A DNA stretch of 48,074 nt from Hyphomicrobiales bacterium (lineage in GTDB: Bacteria > Pseudomonadota > Alphaproteobacteria > Rhizobiales > Devosiaceae), in contig UCAU01000034.1 of assembly GCA_900470445.1 (NCBI GenBank), forward strand, positions 35,133-83,206. The letters are read 5' to 3'. The stretch's first letter is position 1. Every line of letters begins with the position of its first letter. Positions 16,696 to 25,326 of the stretch are shown here, one piece after another. The position numbers and the translations under genes are program-made. Below the pieces are notes generated by a model, which searched no databases, was not told where the DNA came from, and saw only the letters and a program-made list of their open reading frames with translations.

Positions 16696-16730
16696 GGTCC
16701 AGCCGGCAGGCTGACGCTGCCGGCTGGACC
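16696..16730 (-). terminator. Strong hairpin after the autotransporter gene
   Basis: Perfect 14-bp stem (GGTCCAGCCGGCAG / CTGCCGGCTGGACC) with a 7-base loop, about 108 bases after the autotransporter stop and before the kinase operon on the same strand. Little T-richness follows (GCATTGTGTTG), so termination strength is uncertain. Confidence 0.6.
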
Positions 16731-16837
16731 TGATGAACGGCGCCGCTCCTGCCCCCTATCTGTCCGCCGGGAGGGTGCGGACAAATTCCGATGCATGGGA
16801 TGCGGGGAGCAGAAGCGACGCCGAACCGAACCCCGGC

Positions 16838-19800
16838 TTACCAGGTGATCTTGAGCCCGCCGGTAACCTTGCCCGCCAGTTCAGTGGCCCCGCCGAATTC
16901 GACCGAAGCCCGGCCGAACAGGCTGACATTGTCTGAAATCTGGGCAACGGCGCCGACACCGACCTCGAAGCTGGTGCCGCCCATATCGCTGCTGATCAGC
17001 GTATCGGATGCCACCAGGCTGCTTTTGCCCATGAATTCATGCTTCACATTGGCGTCCACGAAGGTCGTGACCGAGCGGACCGTTTCGGGCTTGGTTGCCT
17101 CCCCGAAATAGTAGGTCTTCTCCAGCCGCAGCCCGACGCGGCCCAATAGGCTTTCGGTTTGCTGGCCGTGCACCACGATGCCATTGCCATCCATGAAGCT
17201 ATCGGCATTGACCGACGAATAGATCAGCTGGGCCTGCGGCTGCAGCACCAGGTTATCGCCCAGATAGAAGCCATAGCCGGCTTCGATCGAGGCAGAGGTC
17301 GCGCTGCCCGAATAGCTGTGGCCGATGTCGAAGCCGCTGACCGATCGGGCCGAGACGCCGAAATCGAGCCAGTCATGCTTGACCACGGCATCCACATAAA
17401 AGCCCGTGCCGGGCGTGGTGGCGGTGGGGGCATGTTCCTGCCAGCTGGCATAGGCGCCCAGGCCCTTGCTGGCGATCGAGCCAGACGCGGTCCTGCCCTT
17501 CACGTCAAACGACGATTGGGCCAGTTCGCCAAAGACACCAACAGTGAACTTGTCATCGGCGTTGATGACGCCGATCGCGTTATAGTCGGAGCCGATCTGC
17601 ATGCCGGCCGTGCTGAGGTTGAACCCCTGGCTGGCATGGCCCGTCACGTCCGGCGCGTAGGAGCCGGTCTTGCCCAGGCCGCGCATCCAGGCATGGAAAC
17701 CTTCGTCTTCGGGGTTGAGGCGCAGTTCGCCCACGCGTTCATGGAAGGTATCGAGCGAGGTCAGGATATGCTCGCGCGCACCAGCCAAGGCGACATTATA
17801 GCCCGGCACAGTATCGACGATATGGCCGGAGGGATCACTGCCGTCGGTCTGCAGATACCAATTCTGGCCATCGGCCTGGGCCAGTTGGTAGTCATAGATA
17901 CCCACGACCGCCGCGGCACCCAGCACGAATTCAGCGTCGCTAGCGCCGCCGACCTCGACGACCTGAATACCGTCGGTTGCGCCGGTGCCAGTATAGGCGC
18001 CAGTGCCGCCATTGTTGCGCACATAGATCAGCCCGTGACCCGAAGTGTCGCCCGTCACCACAAGTTTGTCGGTCTCGCTCGAAGCGCCACCCTCATTGAG
18101 CTTGGTGTTGAGAACGAACGAGCCGCCATCCATCGAAAGCATCCCGGCCGTCAGGGTCTTGTAGGGATCTTCCGCGTCGAAGGCGATCATGCCGTTGTTA
18201 ATGAGATCGGTGACGCTGGAGTCGCCCGTCATCGCCCAATGGCTGGTCTCGTCAAGCGAGAGATTGGAGACCGAACCGGCCTCGGTATTGACAATACCGG
18301 CAACCGAGGAGCCTTCGAGCGCCACATTGGCTGTGGCGCCATTGCGGATATCGAGCCAGGTGCCGTTGTTGGCGGTGGCTTGCGAGTCCTTCAGCGTAAT
18401 GTCCGCAGTCGCCGTATCCACGGCGACCGACGCGCCTTGCGCGGCGGACAATAGAACATTGTTCAGCGTCACGGTGTTGCTGGCGGCGGTGAAGCCGTTC
18501 ACCTGGATAGCGTTTGCCTCACTGCCCGTTGTTGCGAAGGTGCTATTGGTCGCTGATAGTGAGCCACCATTGCTCACCTGCGCGGCATGGCTCTGATCGC
18601 CGGCCGTCTCGACCGACGTGTCGATCAGATCGGCCTCTCCGCCGGCGCTCCAGACGCCAATGGCGCCCAGCCCTTCAGTCGTGATGCTGGAATTGCGCAT
18701 CGTGACCTTGCCGGAATTCATCTGAATACCATGGGAAACTTTGCCCTCGGTATTGATCGCAACGTGGTCGGCGTCGATCGTGCCATCCGCATCGAGGAAG
18801 AAGCCGCGGCCATAGTCGCCGTGCGTGTCGATCGCCGTGTTCGAAATGGCAATGTCACCGCCATTCGCCCAGACCGCGTGCGTGCTGTCGTGATTGGCGA
18901 CGATCTGGGAATTCTTGACGGTTGCGGTCCCGTCCAGTCCGGCAACCACGCCGTCGGAGTTTGGCCCGTTTACCTCGATATAGGTGCCATCGAGCTTGAT
19001 CGATCCGCCATTGCTAACGTTCACGGCGTCCGAATACTGTCCGCTGGTTTTGATTGAACCGCCCGTAAAATCGACCGTCGAGCCCACGCCGTCGACAAGA
19101 ACGCCTTTTGCGTTGTCGCCGCTCGTGGTCACATCGACATTACTTGCGTTCACCGTGGCGCCGGCCTGCGCCAGGACGCCGTGAGCGCCATTGCCGCTCG
19201 TTGTAATCGTGGTGTCGATCAGATCGGCCAGCACGGCATTCGCGGCACTCACGCCGATGGCATTGGCGCCACTGGTCGAGATGCTGCTGTCCTGCATTTT
19301 CAGGCTGGAACCGTCGTTCAAAAGTTGCACGCCGTCAGCGCCGGTTCCCGCCGTCGTCACCGTGACCCCGGTGACATCGGCCGTACCGCCGCGCTGGATC
19401 TGGTATCCGGCGGCGTTGTTGCCGGTCGTGCTGATGCTGCCGCCATTCTGCGTATAGGTGCCGGTATAGTAGACGCCCACGCTGTGCGAATATTGGCCGC
19501 TGGTGCTGATATCGATATTGGTGGCAACCACAGCGGAATCATGGCTCACCAGGATACCGAGCGCCATGGCGCCGGAGGTTTTGATTGTTGCGCCGGTAAC
19601 GGTGATCGTGCCGCCATCAGCGGCCGTGACGCCATTGGCAGCGTAGCCGCCGGTCGTGATGCTGACCGGCCCGTCGGCCACGATCGAGCCGCCGTTTTTT
19701 GCGGATAGTCCCGAGGCCTGGGAACCGCCGGCCATGCCGGTATCGATCACCGTGCCGGGTGCGACGATCTCGCCGGTGCCGTCGGCAATGACCTGCTGGG

Positions 19801-19906
19801 CCAAGGCGGGAATGCTGAGAACGGTCAGGATGGCAGTCGAAACATAGAGGCGCTGCAGGTTTTTCTTGAAGGTGCCATTTCGCACCGCGCCGGAATTGAT
19901 ACTCAT
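16838..19906 (-). CDS. Autotransporter (type Va) with repetitive beta-helix passenger
   Basis: 1022 residues. An extended signal peptide (1-37, ending IPALAQQ) precedes a passenger to about residue 730 built of repeated turns of the kind ITTSGxxAxGV and GGSIxxxG, spaced about 20-40 residues, as in pertactin-like right-handed beta helices. The outer-membrane barrel is about 745-1022, starting GFHAWMRGLGKTGSY and ending in an aromatic residue (GGLKITW) as BAM substrates do. The passenger is nearly free of cysteine and rich in Ser, Thr and Gly. It should be displayed on or released from the surface, perhaps for adhesion. ATG 19906 has only a weak GTGAG upstream. It lies upstream of the two-component operon but is separated by a strong hairpin. 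Confidence 0.93.
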   Translation of the reverse strand: MSINSGAVRNGTFKKNLQRLYVSTAILTVLSIPALAQQVIADGTGEIVAPGTVIDTGMAGGSQASGLSAKNGGSIVADGPVSITTGGYAANGVTAADGGTITVTGATIKTSGAMALGILVSHDSAVVATNIDISTSGQYSHSVGVYYTGTYTQNGGSISTTGNNAAGYQIQRGGTADVTGVTVTTAGTGADGVQLLNDGSSLKMQDSSISTSGANAIGVSAANAVLADLIDTTITTSGNGAHGVLAQAGATVNASNVDVTTSGDNAKGVLVDGVGSTVDFTGGSIKTSGQYSDAVNVSNGGSIKLDGTYIEVNGPNSDGVVAGLDGTATVKNSQIVANHDSTHAVWANGGDIAISNTAIDTHGDYGRGFFLDADGTIDADHVAINTEGKVSHGIQMNSGKVTMRNSSITTEGLGAIGVWSAGGEADLIDTSVETAGDQSHAAQVSNGGSLSATNSTFATTGSEANAIQVNGFTAASNTVTLNNVLLSAAQGASVAVDTATADITLKDSQATANNGTWLDIRNGATANVALEGSSVAGIVNTEAGSVSNLSLDETSHWAMTGDSSVTDLINNGMIAFDAEDPYKTLTAGMLSMDGGSFVLNTKLNEGGASSETDKLVVTGDTSGHGLIYVRNNGGTGAYTGTGATDGIQVVEVGGASDAEFVLGAAAVVGIYDYQLAQADGQNWYLQTDGSDPSGHIVDTVPGYNVALAGAREHILTSLDTFHERVGELRLNPEDEGFHAWMRGLGKTGSYAPDVTGHASQGFNLSTAGMQIGSDYNAIGVINADDKFTVGVFGELAQSSFDVKGRTASGSIASKGLGAYASWQEHAPTATTPGTGFYVDAVVKHDWLDFGVSARSVSGFDIGHSYSGSATSASIEAGYGFYLGDNLVLQPQAQLIYSSVNADSFMDGNGIVVHGQQTESLLGRVGLRLEKTYYFGEATKPETVRSVTTFVDANVKHEFMGKSSLVASDTLISSDMGGTSFEVGVGAVAQISDNVSLFGRASVEFGGATELAGKVTGGLKITW

Positions 19907-20055
19907 TTGGAACTCACTGTTTTTGGACGCCCCGGCTGCATTGGCCGGAGCTGATTGATTTGCTTGCGCGCACGGGACGGACGAGCTGGCGTCAGCAATT
20001 GAGCTGCGCTGCCGGAAGCGTCGTGGCGGTGCGATGATTGGGGATTGGTGGACGG

Positions 20056-20379
20056 TCAGAAGCCGAACAGCAGCCGGGCGACGCTGATCCAGAACAAGGC
20101 GCCGGCGGCAAACATGCCGGTCCAGATCGCCAGCCGGATACGGGGCGGATATTTGGTTTCGGGCTCGAAGCCTCGGCGACGAAGGGCGGCGCGCTCCGCC
20201 GCATTTCCGTCGGTAAAATTTACTGTGGTCACGATAACGCCAGCTCCGTGTTCCGGCGCATCACCATGAGCGCCCGATGCGCTCTTGGCCCGATCCTTCG
20301 GATCATTGCGCCGTTCGAACACCCATGTGCTGGCTGGGGAAGCAGAATTCACGCGGAACTGGTTCCACTTTGGAAGCAT
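20056..20379 (-). CDS. Small hypothetical protein with C-terminal membrane segment
   Basis: 107 residues. A hydrophilic N-terminal half (VFERRNDPKDRAKSASGAHG) is followed by a charged stretch (AAERAALRRRGFEPETKYPP) and a single C-terminal membrane helix (LAIWTGMFAAGALFWISVA). It is a tail-anchored or small inner-membrane protein. The C-terminal half is convincing as protein; the start is not settled: ATG 20379 lacks a ribosome site, and a GTG at about 20232 with GGAG upstream would leave about 58 residues. No family recognised. Confidence 0.6.
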   Translation of the reverse strand: MLPKWNQFRVNSASPASTWVFERRNDPKDRAKSASGAHGDAPEHGAGVIVTTVNFTDGNAAERAALRRRGFEPETKYPPRIRLAIWTGMFAAGALFWISVARLLFGF

Positions 20380-20523
20380 CCAGGCACAGCCAACCCGGCT
20401 ATACGGCTAAGCTGCTGAATCCGAACAGCTTTAATACTTCCAGATTGGCACCGATTGTTGCCCCGACGAATGCGACCGTTTCCTGCAGCGCATCGCTAAC
20501 TGGCCCGAGGCGCCGCCGGCCAA

Positions 20524-21321
20524 TTAAGCCAGGCCCGCTTTGATCCTCCCCCAGACCAATTTGGTGCGCACGCGATATGCCAATCGGCCGGCACTGGCAT
20601 GGGGCCGCAGGACTTGCTCGAGCTCGCGGTCAAAGTCCGGGAGCCGGGCGCCGAGCTTTGAGGGGGCGAATGTATCGCGCGAATGCTGGCAGGCAATGAA
20701 CGCTGCCACGCTCTGCTCAAACGGGGCGGAGACGAAATACTCTTCGCCCTTGATGTCGAGGTGCGCGGCGTAACGATCCCATTCCCGCGGCTTGCCAACG
20801 GGGTCGAACGGCTCGCCCGTGACGGCAAGCACCCAGCGTTCCAGGAAGTTGAGCCAATCTGCTCGCCATGGCGGTTCGAACGCGTCGTCGCCCGCAACCA
20901 CCGCCACGACATGGCCGGGACGTCCATGCGCCAATAGGCGAGAAAATAGCCGTTCGTGGTCCATCCAGTGGATGCTCGCTGCCGCGACCGTCAGGTCGAA
21001 CCTCCGGTCCGCGATCGGAAAGTCCTCGGCAAAGTCTTCTACCCATTCGATATTGGGTGCATTGCCGTTCGGCATGGAGCGGCCGAGCGCGATCATGGCC
21101 CGGGAAGGATCGACGGCGGTTACCGTCTCGAAGTGCCGGGCCAGCGGTCGCGAGATTTTGCCTGGGCCGCAGCCGATGTCGAGCAGAGCCGTCCGGGCCG
21201 GTGCGATCTCGAGGAGCCTTTGGAACAAAGCATGTGGATAGGGCGGCCGAAAGACGTAGTTTTCGACGACGTCCGCCTCTTCAAAGGCAGCCCCGGCGCG
21301 CATGTTCATGAGACCCCGCAT
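20524..21321 (-). CDS. Class I SAM-dependent methyltransferase
   Basis: 265 residues, soluble. Motif I LLDIGCGPGKISRPLA (47-62) binds S-adenosylmethionine; VTAVDPSRAMI is the acidic end of strand 2, and DLTVAAASIHWMDHERLF matches the Methyltransf_11 post-motif region seen in small-molecule methyltransferases. ATG 21321 has AAGAG ten bases upstream; ATGs at 21309 and 21303 are also possible. It stands alone between unlike genes, so the substrate cannot be inferred. Confidence 0.88.
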   Translation of the reverse strand: MRGLMNMRAGAAFEEADVVENYVFRPPYPHALFQRLLEIAPARTALLDIGCGPGKISRPLARHFETVTAVDPSRAMIALGRSMPNGNAPNIEWVEDFAEDFPIADRRFDLTVAAASIHWMDHERLFSRLLAHGRPGHVVAVVAGDDAFEPPWRADWLNFLERWVLAVTGEPFDPVGKPREWDRYAAHLDIKGEEYFVSAPFEQSVAAFIACQHSRDTFAPSKLGARLPDFDRELEQVLRPHASAGRLAYRVRTKLVWGRIKAGLA

Positions 21322-21379
21322 TTTGGTGCCGCACTCTTATCCTGTCCATATCACCTTGATGACACAAGGCCCGGCGCGT

Positions 21380-22033
21380 TCACCGCTGGTCCGGATGCAG
21401 GAATGCGGCAAGGAATGTCGCCACCGCGGCTTCGGCGTGGCGGCGGATTTCCGCCTGGTTTGGCAGCGCGGCGTCGCCCAGCATCATGACGCGATTGACC
21501 GGATCGGCCATGACCAGCCAGTTGAATTGGGATGCCGCCATGCTGGCATCGGAGAATTGCAGCAGGTTTTTTGCGGCCAATTGCTCGAAAGCGACGCCCA
21601 TCGCCTCGACCGCCCGGGCCGGGCCGCGCGCATAAAGCTGCCTGGCGAGTTCGGGGAAGCGCTGCGCCTCGGCAATCACCAGCCGGCGCAATTGCATCAG
21701 GCCGGGCGTGAGCACGATGGCCAGCTGGCGCACGGCATAATCCAGCAGATAGGCTTCAAGCTGGGCGCGATTCTCCACCCTGGGCAGGCCCTGGTGCACG
21801 GCGATATCGGCCTCGCCCATCATCTGGCCCATCACCGCGATGAACAGCGCCTCCTTGCTGGTGAAATGCTTGTAAACGGTCTGCTTGGACACCCCGGAGC
21901 GGCTGGCGATTTCGTCCATGCTGGCGCCGGCATAGCCCGTGCTCAGAAAGACCTCGGCTGCCGCGCCGACAATGGCCGCCTGCTTGCGCTCCGAGCGCGT
22001 GCCGGCCGGGATCTCGCTGTCTGTCATCGGCAT
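21380..22033 (-). CDS. TetR-family transcriptional repressor
   Basis: 217 residues. The N-terminal TetR helix-turn-helix lies at about 16-63 (IVGAAAEVFLSTGYAGASMD, then SRSGVSKQTVYKHFTSKEAL). The C-terminal part has the features of TetR_C dimerisation domains of the AcrR kind (QLYARGPARAVEAMGVAFEQ). ATG 22033 with GGAG eight bases upstream. It is divergent from a GFA-like gene across about 100 bases containing repeated palindromic sites, so it probably represses both itself and that gene. Ligand unknown. Confidence 0.93.
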   Translation of the reverse strand: MPMTDSEIPAGTRSERKQAAIVGAAAEVFLSTGYAGASMDEIASRSGVSKQTVYKHFTSKEALFIAVMGQMMGEADIAVHQGLPRVENRAQLEAYLLDYAVRQLAIVLTPGLMQLRRLVIAEAQRFPELARQLYARGPARAVEAMGVAFEQLAAKNLLQFSDASMAASQFNWLVMADPVNRVMMLGDAALPNQAEIRRHAEAAVATFLAAFLHPDQR

Positions 22034-22063
22034 TGTCGCACTCCATCGCCAAATCCTGCTTGA

Positions 22064-22124
22064 CACAATCAAACTGTACAGTCTAGTTCCTGTTTGCGGA
22101 ACCAAACCGTCTAGTTTGATTGTG
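22064..22124. promoter_or_regulatory. TetR operator region in the divergent promoter
   Basis: Perfect 12-bp inverted repeat CACAATCAAACT (22064-22075) / AGTTTGATTGTG (22113-22124). Inside it lies a perfect ACTGTACAGT (22073-22082) followed by CTAGTT. A related AAACCGTCTAGTTT lies at 22104-22117. On the opposite strand the two copies read AACTAGACTGTACAGTTT and AAACTAGACGGTTTGG, i.e. two related operator copies. TTGACA at 22060-22065 is a plausible -35 for the plus-strand gene and overlaps the first arm. Confidence 0.75.
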
Positions 22125-22135
22125 GAGGAGGGCTG

Positions 22136-22675
22136 ATGGCCATGAAGACGACCCAGTTGAGTTGCGCCTGCGGAGCCGTGCGCCTCCAGGTGCGCGGCGC
22201 GCCCATCATCAGCACGGAATGCCACTGCACCAGCTGCAGCCAGGCGGGCCAACGGCTCGGGGCGCTCAATCTGCCGCAGCCCATGCTCACACCGCAGGGC
22301 GGCACGCGCTATGTGCTCTACCGCAAGGACCGGGTCGGTATTCTTGCCGGCGCCGACAATCTCAGCGCATTCCGGCTTGGCCCCAGCGCAACGACGCGGC
22401 GGGTGCTGGCCTCCTGCTGCAACACGCCGCTGTTTCTGGAATTCAAAGGCGGCCACTGGCTCAGCCTCTACGGCAATCTGTGGCCATCCGGCGAACTGCC
22501 GCCGCTGCAACTGCGCACCATGATCCAGGACGCCCCCGACCGCTCAAGCGTGCCGGACGACGTGCCCTCCGGTGCCCTCGCCACCGCCGGCTTTTACCGC
22601 AAGCTGCTCATGGCGTGGATCGCCATGGGCTTCAAGGTTCCCCAGATCGTGGTCAACGGCGCGATCGACGCCTGA
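22136..22675 (+). CDS. GFA/CENP-V-like zinc protein (DUF6151-like)
   Basis: 179 residues. Zinc ligands of the GFA (glutathione-dependent formaldehyde-activating) fold are visible: Cys10 and Cys12 in SCACGAV, Cys29-x-Cys31-x2-Cys34 in ECHCTSC, and Cys94/Cys95 in LASCCNTPLF. The C-terminal segment (KLLMAWIAMGFKVPQIVV) is hydrophobic and may touch the membrane. The family is thought to handle small thiol adducts, but few members are characterised and the formaldehyde role is disputed. ATG 22136 has GGAGGAGG upstream. Controlled from the shared TetR region. Ends three bases before a convergent gene, leaving no room for a separate terminator. Confidence 0.85.
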   Translation: MAMKTTQLSCACGAVRLQVRGAPIISTECHCTSCSQAGQRLGALNLPQPMLTPQGGTRYVLYRKDRVGILAGADNLSAFRLGPSATTRRVLASCCNTPLFLEFKGGHWLSLYGNLWPSGELPPLQLRTMIQDAPDRSSVPDDVPSGALATAGFYRKLLMAWIAMGFKVPQIVVNGAIDA

Positions 22676-22678
22676 CGC

Positions 22679-23164
22679 CTATTCGCCGAACACCAGCACC
22701 TGTAGCCGCGGCAGCAGTGGCCGCACGGCGTCGGCATGGACCTGCCCGCTCTCCCGCGCCGCCCGGGCCGCGGCGATTTCGGGTTCGAGATCGGCGCGGA
22801 TGGCGGCTTTCTGTTCGGCGGAAAGGCTGGTGCTGGCGTCCAGCTGCGCCAGCGGCCCGGCAAAGATGGCGTCGAATTCGGGCTCCGGCATGCTCGCCAT
22901 GAAGCCGGTCAGCACTGCGTCATGGGCGGTGATCCAGCTGTCATGGTCAAAGCCCGCGGCGGGGATCAGCTCGCCGTTCTGGGTATCATAGTCAAACAAT
23001 TCGCCGCCTCCGCCGTAATAAATGGGCTCGCCGCTGATGGCGGCCACTTGCTCCATGATGCCCACGACAATTTCGGCTTCCCGCTGGTCGAGGGCCCAGC
23101 CCGGTCCGGTCAAAGCTAGGAATGCAACGAGCCCCAGCGATACCGATCTGAACATTGTGATCAT
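22679..23164 (-). CDS. Small secreted hypothetical protein
   Basis: 161 residues. Signal peptide MITMFRSVSLGLVAFLALTG to about residue 25 (ending GWALDQ), then an acidic mature protein: AEIVVGIMEQVAAISGEPIYYGGGGELFDYD, SLSAEQKAAIRADLEPEIAAAR, and a C-terminal helix LLPRLQVLVFGE. No cysteine in the mature part, no family recognised. ATG 23164 has GAGG nine bases upstream; ATG 23173 and TTG 23179 are alternatives. It begins 11 bases after the HAF-repeat autotransporter on the same strand, so the two are probably cotranscribed and may act together at the cell surface. Confidence 0.75.
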   Translation of the reverse strand: MITMFRSVSLGLVAFLALTGPGWALDQREAEIVVGIMEQVAAISGEPIYYGGGGELFDYDTQNGELIPAAGFDHDSWITAHDAVLTGFMASMPEPEFDAIFAGPLAQLDASTSLSAEQKAAIRADLEPEIAAARAARESGQVHADAVRPLLPRLQVLVFGE

Positions 23165-23175
23165 CGTGTTCATCC

Positions 23176-25326
23176 TCAAAATACCGCCTTCAGGCCAAGG
23201 CTGCCGCCAATGCTGGCATCCTGGCCACGGGTTGCCGCATTGACCGATAGCGAAAGGCCGACATTGTCGCTCAGTTTGTGATCGAGATCGGCGCCGATCC
23301 GCAGCCAGGTCTGGCCCTGCTGGCCGCCGCCCATGCTGAAGTCGAACAGCCCGATCACATTGCCATTGGCTGCCGCCCCATCGCCGACACGGTGGGCGAC
23401 TTCCAAAGTCGTGCTCAGCGCGGTGCTGGCCGAGAATTCGGTCACCGCCGTCAGGCCCAGCCGCGCCTCATAGGAGGTCAGCGATTGTCCATCGAAGCGA
23501 GCGGGGAAGGGGCCACCGCTTTCGACGAAACCGTCAATGTCGGTGCGCCCGGCCGCGATGGAGGCCCATGGGTTGAGCGTGGTATTGCCGATGGTGGCCG
23601 CTTCCAGCCAGTCGGCACGCAGCCGGATGACGCCGCTGCCCAGATCGGTCTGGCCGTCGGAATAGGCCGTCGCCGCGCCATTGCTATAGCCACGATGCAG
23701 CTCGGCCTGCCAGCCGCCCAGCATGCCGGTGAGCGAGAACAGCAAGGGCGTGCCATCGGGCTGCCAATCCACTTCCCCCAGCAGATATTGCCCGGACAGA
23801 TCGCTATGGCCGCCATGGGCCAGATCCTGCCAGGAATGGCTGGTGCCCACGCTGATGCCGGCGCGCACCGCGCCGCCGAACAGGTCGGTACAGGCGCCGA
23901 TTTCGGCCAGGCCGAGCCCCGTGCCGCTATCGCCATGCCGGGCCAGATCGCCCGTCGCCCAGACGCAGGATTCCTGCGACAGGCTTTTCTGGCTCAGCAG
24001 CGGCCGGTGATGGGCGCCATTGAACGGCAACCAGGCCAGAAACTGGCCGGCATTGGCAATCTGGGTGCTCGAGAACAGCGAGCGATGATACTCCTCTATG
24101 TCCATCAAACCACCGCCGGGTCCAGGTCCCGGGCCGGGACCGGGGCCAGGACCGGGATCGGGCGGAATGACCCGGGCGATATAGCCCCTGAACTCGCCAT
24201 CCGGCGTGGACATCCGGCCCACGACGACATTGCCGTCGCCCGATACGTCGTTGGCGCTTATCAGCTGATCTGTGCCGATCGCGACGCCGGCGGCCTCCAG
24301 CCATTCGGAAACAGCGACCATCCCGGTCGCCTCGCTCCACCGGAACGCCGTATTTTGTCCGTTGGCGGATATCGATTCCCCGACCACGACGTCACCGGTG
24401 CCCGAGAGGGCGTAGGCCCAACTGTGTTCGCCGCCCAGCGTCCCCAGATCGTACATCTGCACGTTGGCGGCCACCCCACCGGTGGCTCCTTCGACCCAGC
24501 GAAAGGCGTGGTAGTCGCCGTTGTCGTCGTGGCTGTATCCCACCACCACATTGCCGTTGTCGGAGATATCGGAACCGAAGGCGTAGTCGCCGCCCGTGCC
24601 GGTCAGGGTGCCCAATCCCATGACGTCGCCATTGCCATTCTCGATGTCGTCGACATCCCAGCGTATGGGTTGCCAGCCATCGGCGCCGTTCTCGCTGCCG
24701 ATGACATAGCGGCCGTCGCGGGAGATGCCCTCGACATAGTGATCCGTCGCAAGATCGCTGAGTTCCTGCAGCTGATACATCTGGGCGTTGCCGGCAACAC
24801 CGGTCGTGGCGCCATTGATCCAGACAAACCCCCGAATGTCGGCATCGGCGCGGCTGGCGCGGCCGACCACGATATTGCCGTCACCGGACACGTCAAAGGC
24901 CCAGCTTCGATTGCCGCCGAGTGTGCCGATATATTCGATGCCTTCAGTGGCGCTCCAGCGGAACGCCCCGGCCTCCGCCAAGGCGGTATTGTAGCCGACG
25001 ACCACTGAAGCATCGTCCGAAATACCGCTGGCGTAAGAGCTGGAGAAGACATCCGTGTCGAGATCCACCGGCAGCCCGTCCGGTCCCCACACTGTCGCCC
25101 GGAACAGACCGGACGATTCTCTGGACCATTGTCCGATCACATGGGTGCCCGCCCGGTTTATCCCGGATAGATAAATTCCGCCCGGACCCGCCTCGGGTGA
25201 ATAGACGTAGTCGATGCGGCTTTGCGCCTCAGTGCGCGGCATCCCGATCAGTACACCGGTCCCGGCAATTGCCACCAGCGCCGTGCCACGCCGCAGCGCG
25301 GCCAGCCGTTTCCGTCTCGTCTTCAT
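23176..25326 (-). CDS. HAF-repeat autotransporter
   Basis: 716 residues. Signal peptide 1-35 with a basic n-region (KTRRKRLAALRRG). The passenger (about 40-385) has at least five HAF repeats, seen as YIGTLGGNRSWAFDVSGDG, MYDLGTLGGEHSWAYALSG and SDISDNGNVVVGYS; this kind of repeat is found in extracellular proteins and is predicted to form a propeller-like beta fold. A Pro-Gly linker (388-406) leads to an outer-membrane beta barrel (about 460-716) ending in Phe (SLGLKAVF). The ATG at 25326 is chosen because it starts a normal signal peptide and CAGGGG lies directly upstream. The small secreted protein follows in the same operon. Confidence 0.92.
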   Translation of the reverse strand: MKTRRKRLAALRRGTALVAIAGTGVLIGMPRTEAQSRIDYVYSPEAGPGGIYLSGINRAGTHVIGQWSRESSGLFRATVWGPDGLPVDLDTDVFSSSYASGISDDASVVVGYNTALAEAGAFRWSATEGIEYIGTLGGNRSWAFDVSGDGNIVVGRASRADADIRGFVWINGATTGVAGNAQMYQLQELSDLATDHYVEGISRDGRYVIGSENGADGWQPIRWDVDDIENGNGDVMGLGTLTGTGGDYAFGSDISDNGNVVVGYSHDDNGDYHAFRWVEGATGGVAANVQMYDLGTLGGEHSWAYALSGTGDVVVGESISANGQNTAFRWSEATGMVAVSEWLEAAGVAIGTDQLISANDVSGDGNVVVGRMSTPDGEFRGYIARVIPPDPGPGPGPGPGPGPGGGLMDIEEYHRSLFSSTQIANAGQFLAWLPFNGAHHRPLLSQKSLSQESCVWATGDLARHGDSGTGLGLAEIGACTDLFGGAVRAGISVGTSHSWQDLAHGGHSDLSGQYLLGEVDWQPDGTPLLFSLTGMLGGWQAELHRGYSNGAATAYSDGQTDLGSGVIRLRADWLEAATIGNTTLNPWASIAAGRTDIDGFVESGGPFPARFDGQSLTSYEARLGLTAVTEFSASTALSTTLEVAHRVGDGAAANGNVIGLFDFSMGGGQQGQTWLRIGADLDHKLSDNVGLSLSVNAATRGQDASIGGSLGLKAVF

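Noticed and set aside
20277..20543. 88-codon plus-strand open frame next to the methyltransferase
   Set aside because: No ribosome site, poor composition, overlaps the start of one minus gene and the end of another.
23278..25008. Long plus-strand open frame across the HAF autotransporter
   Set aside because: Antisense shadow caused by high-GC third positions; no motif, and the minus-strand protein is clearly real.
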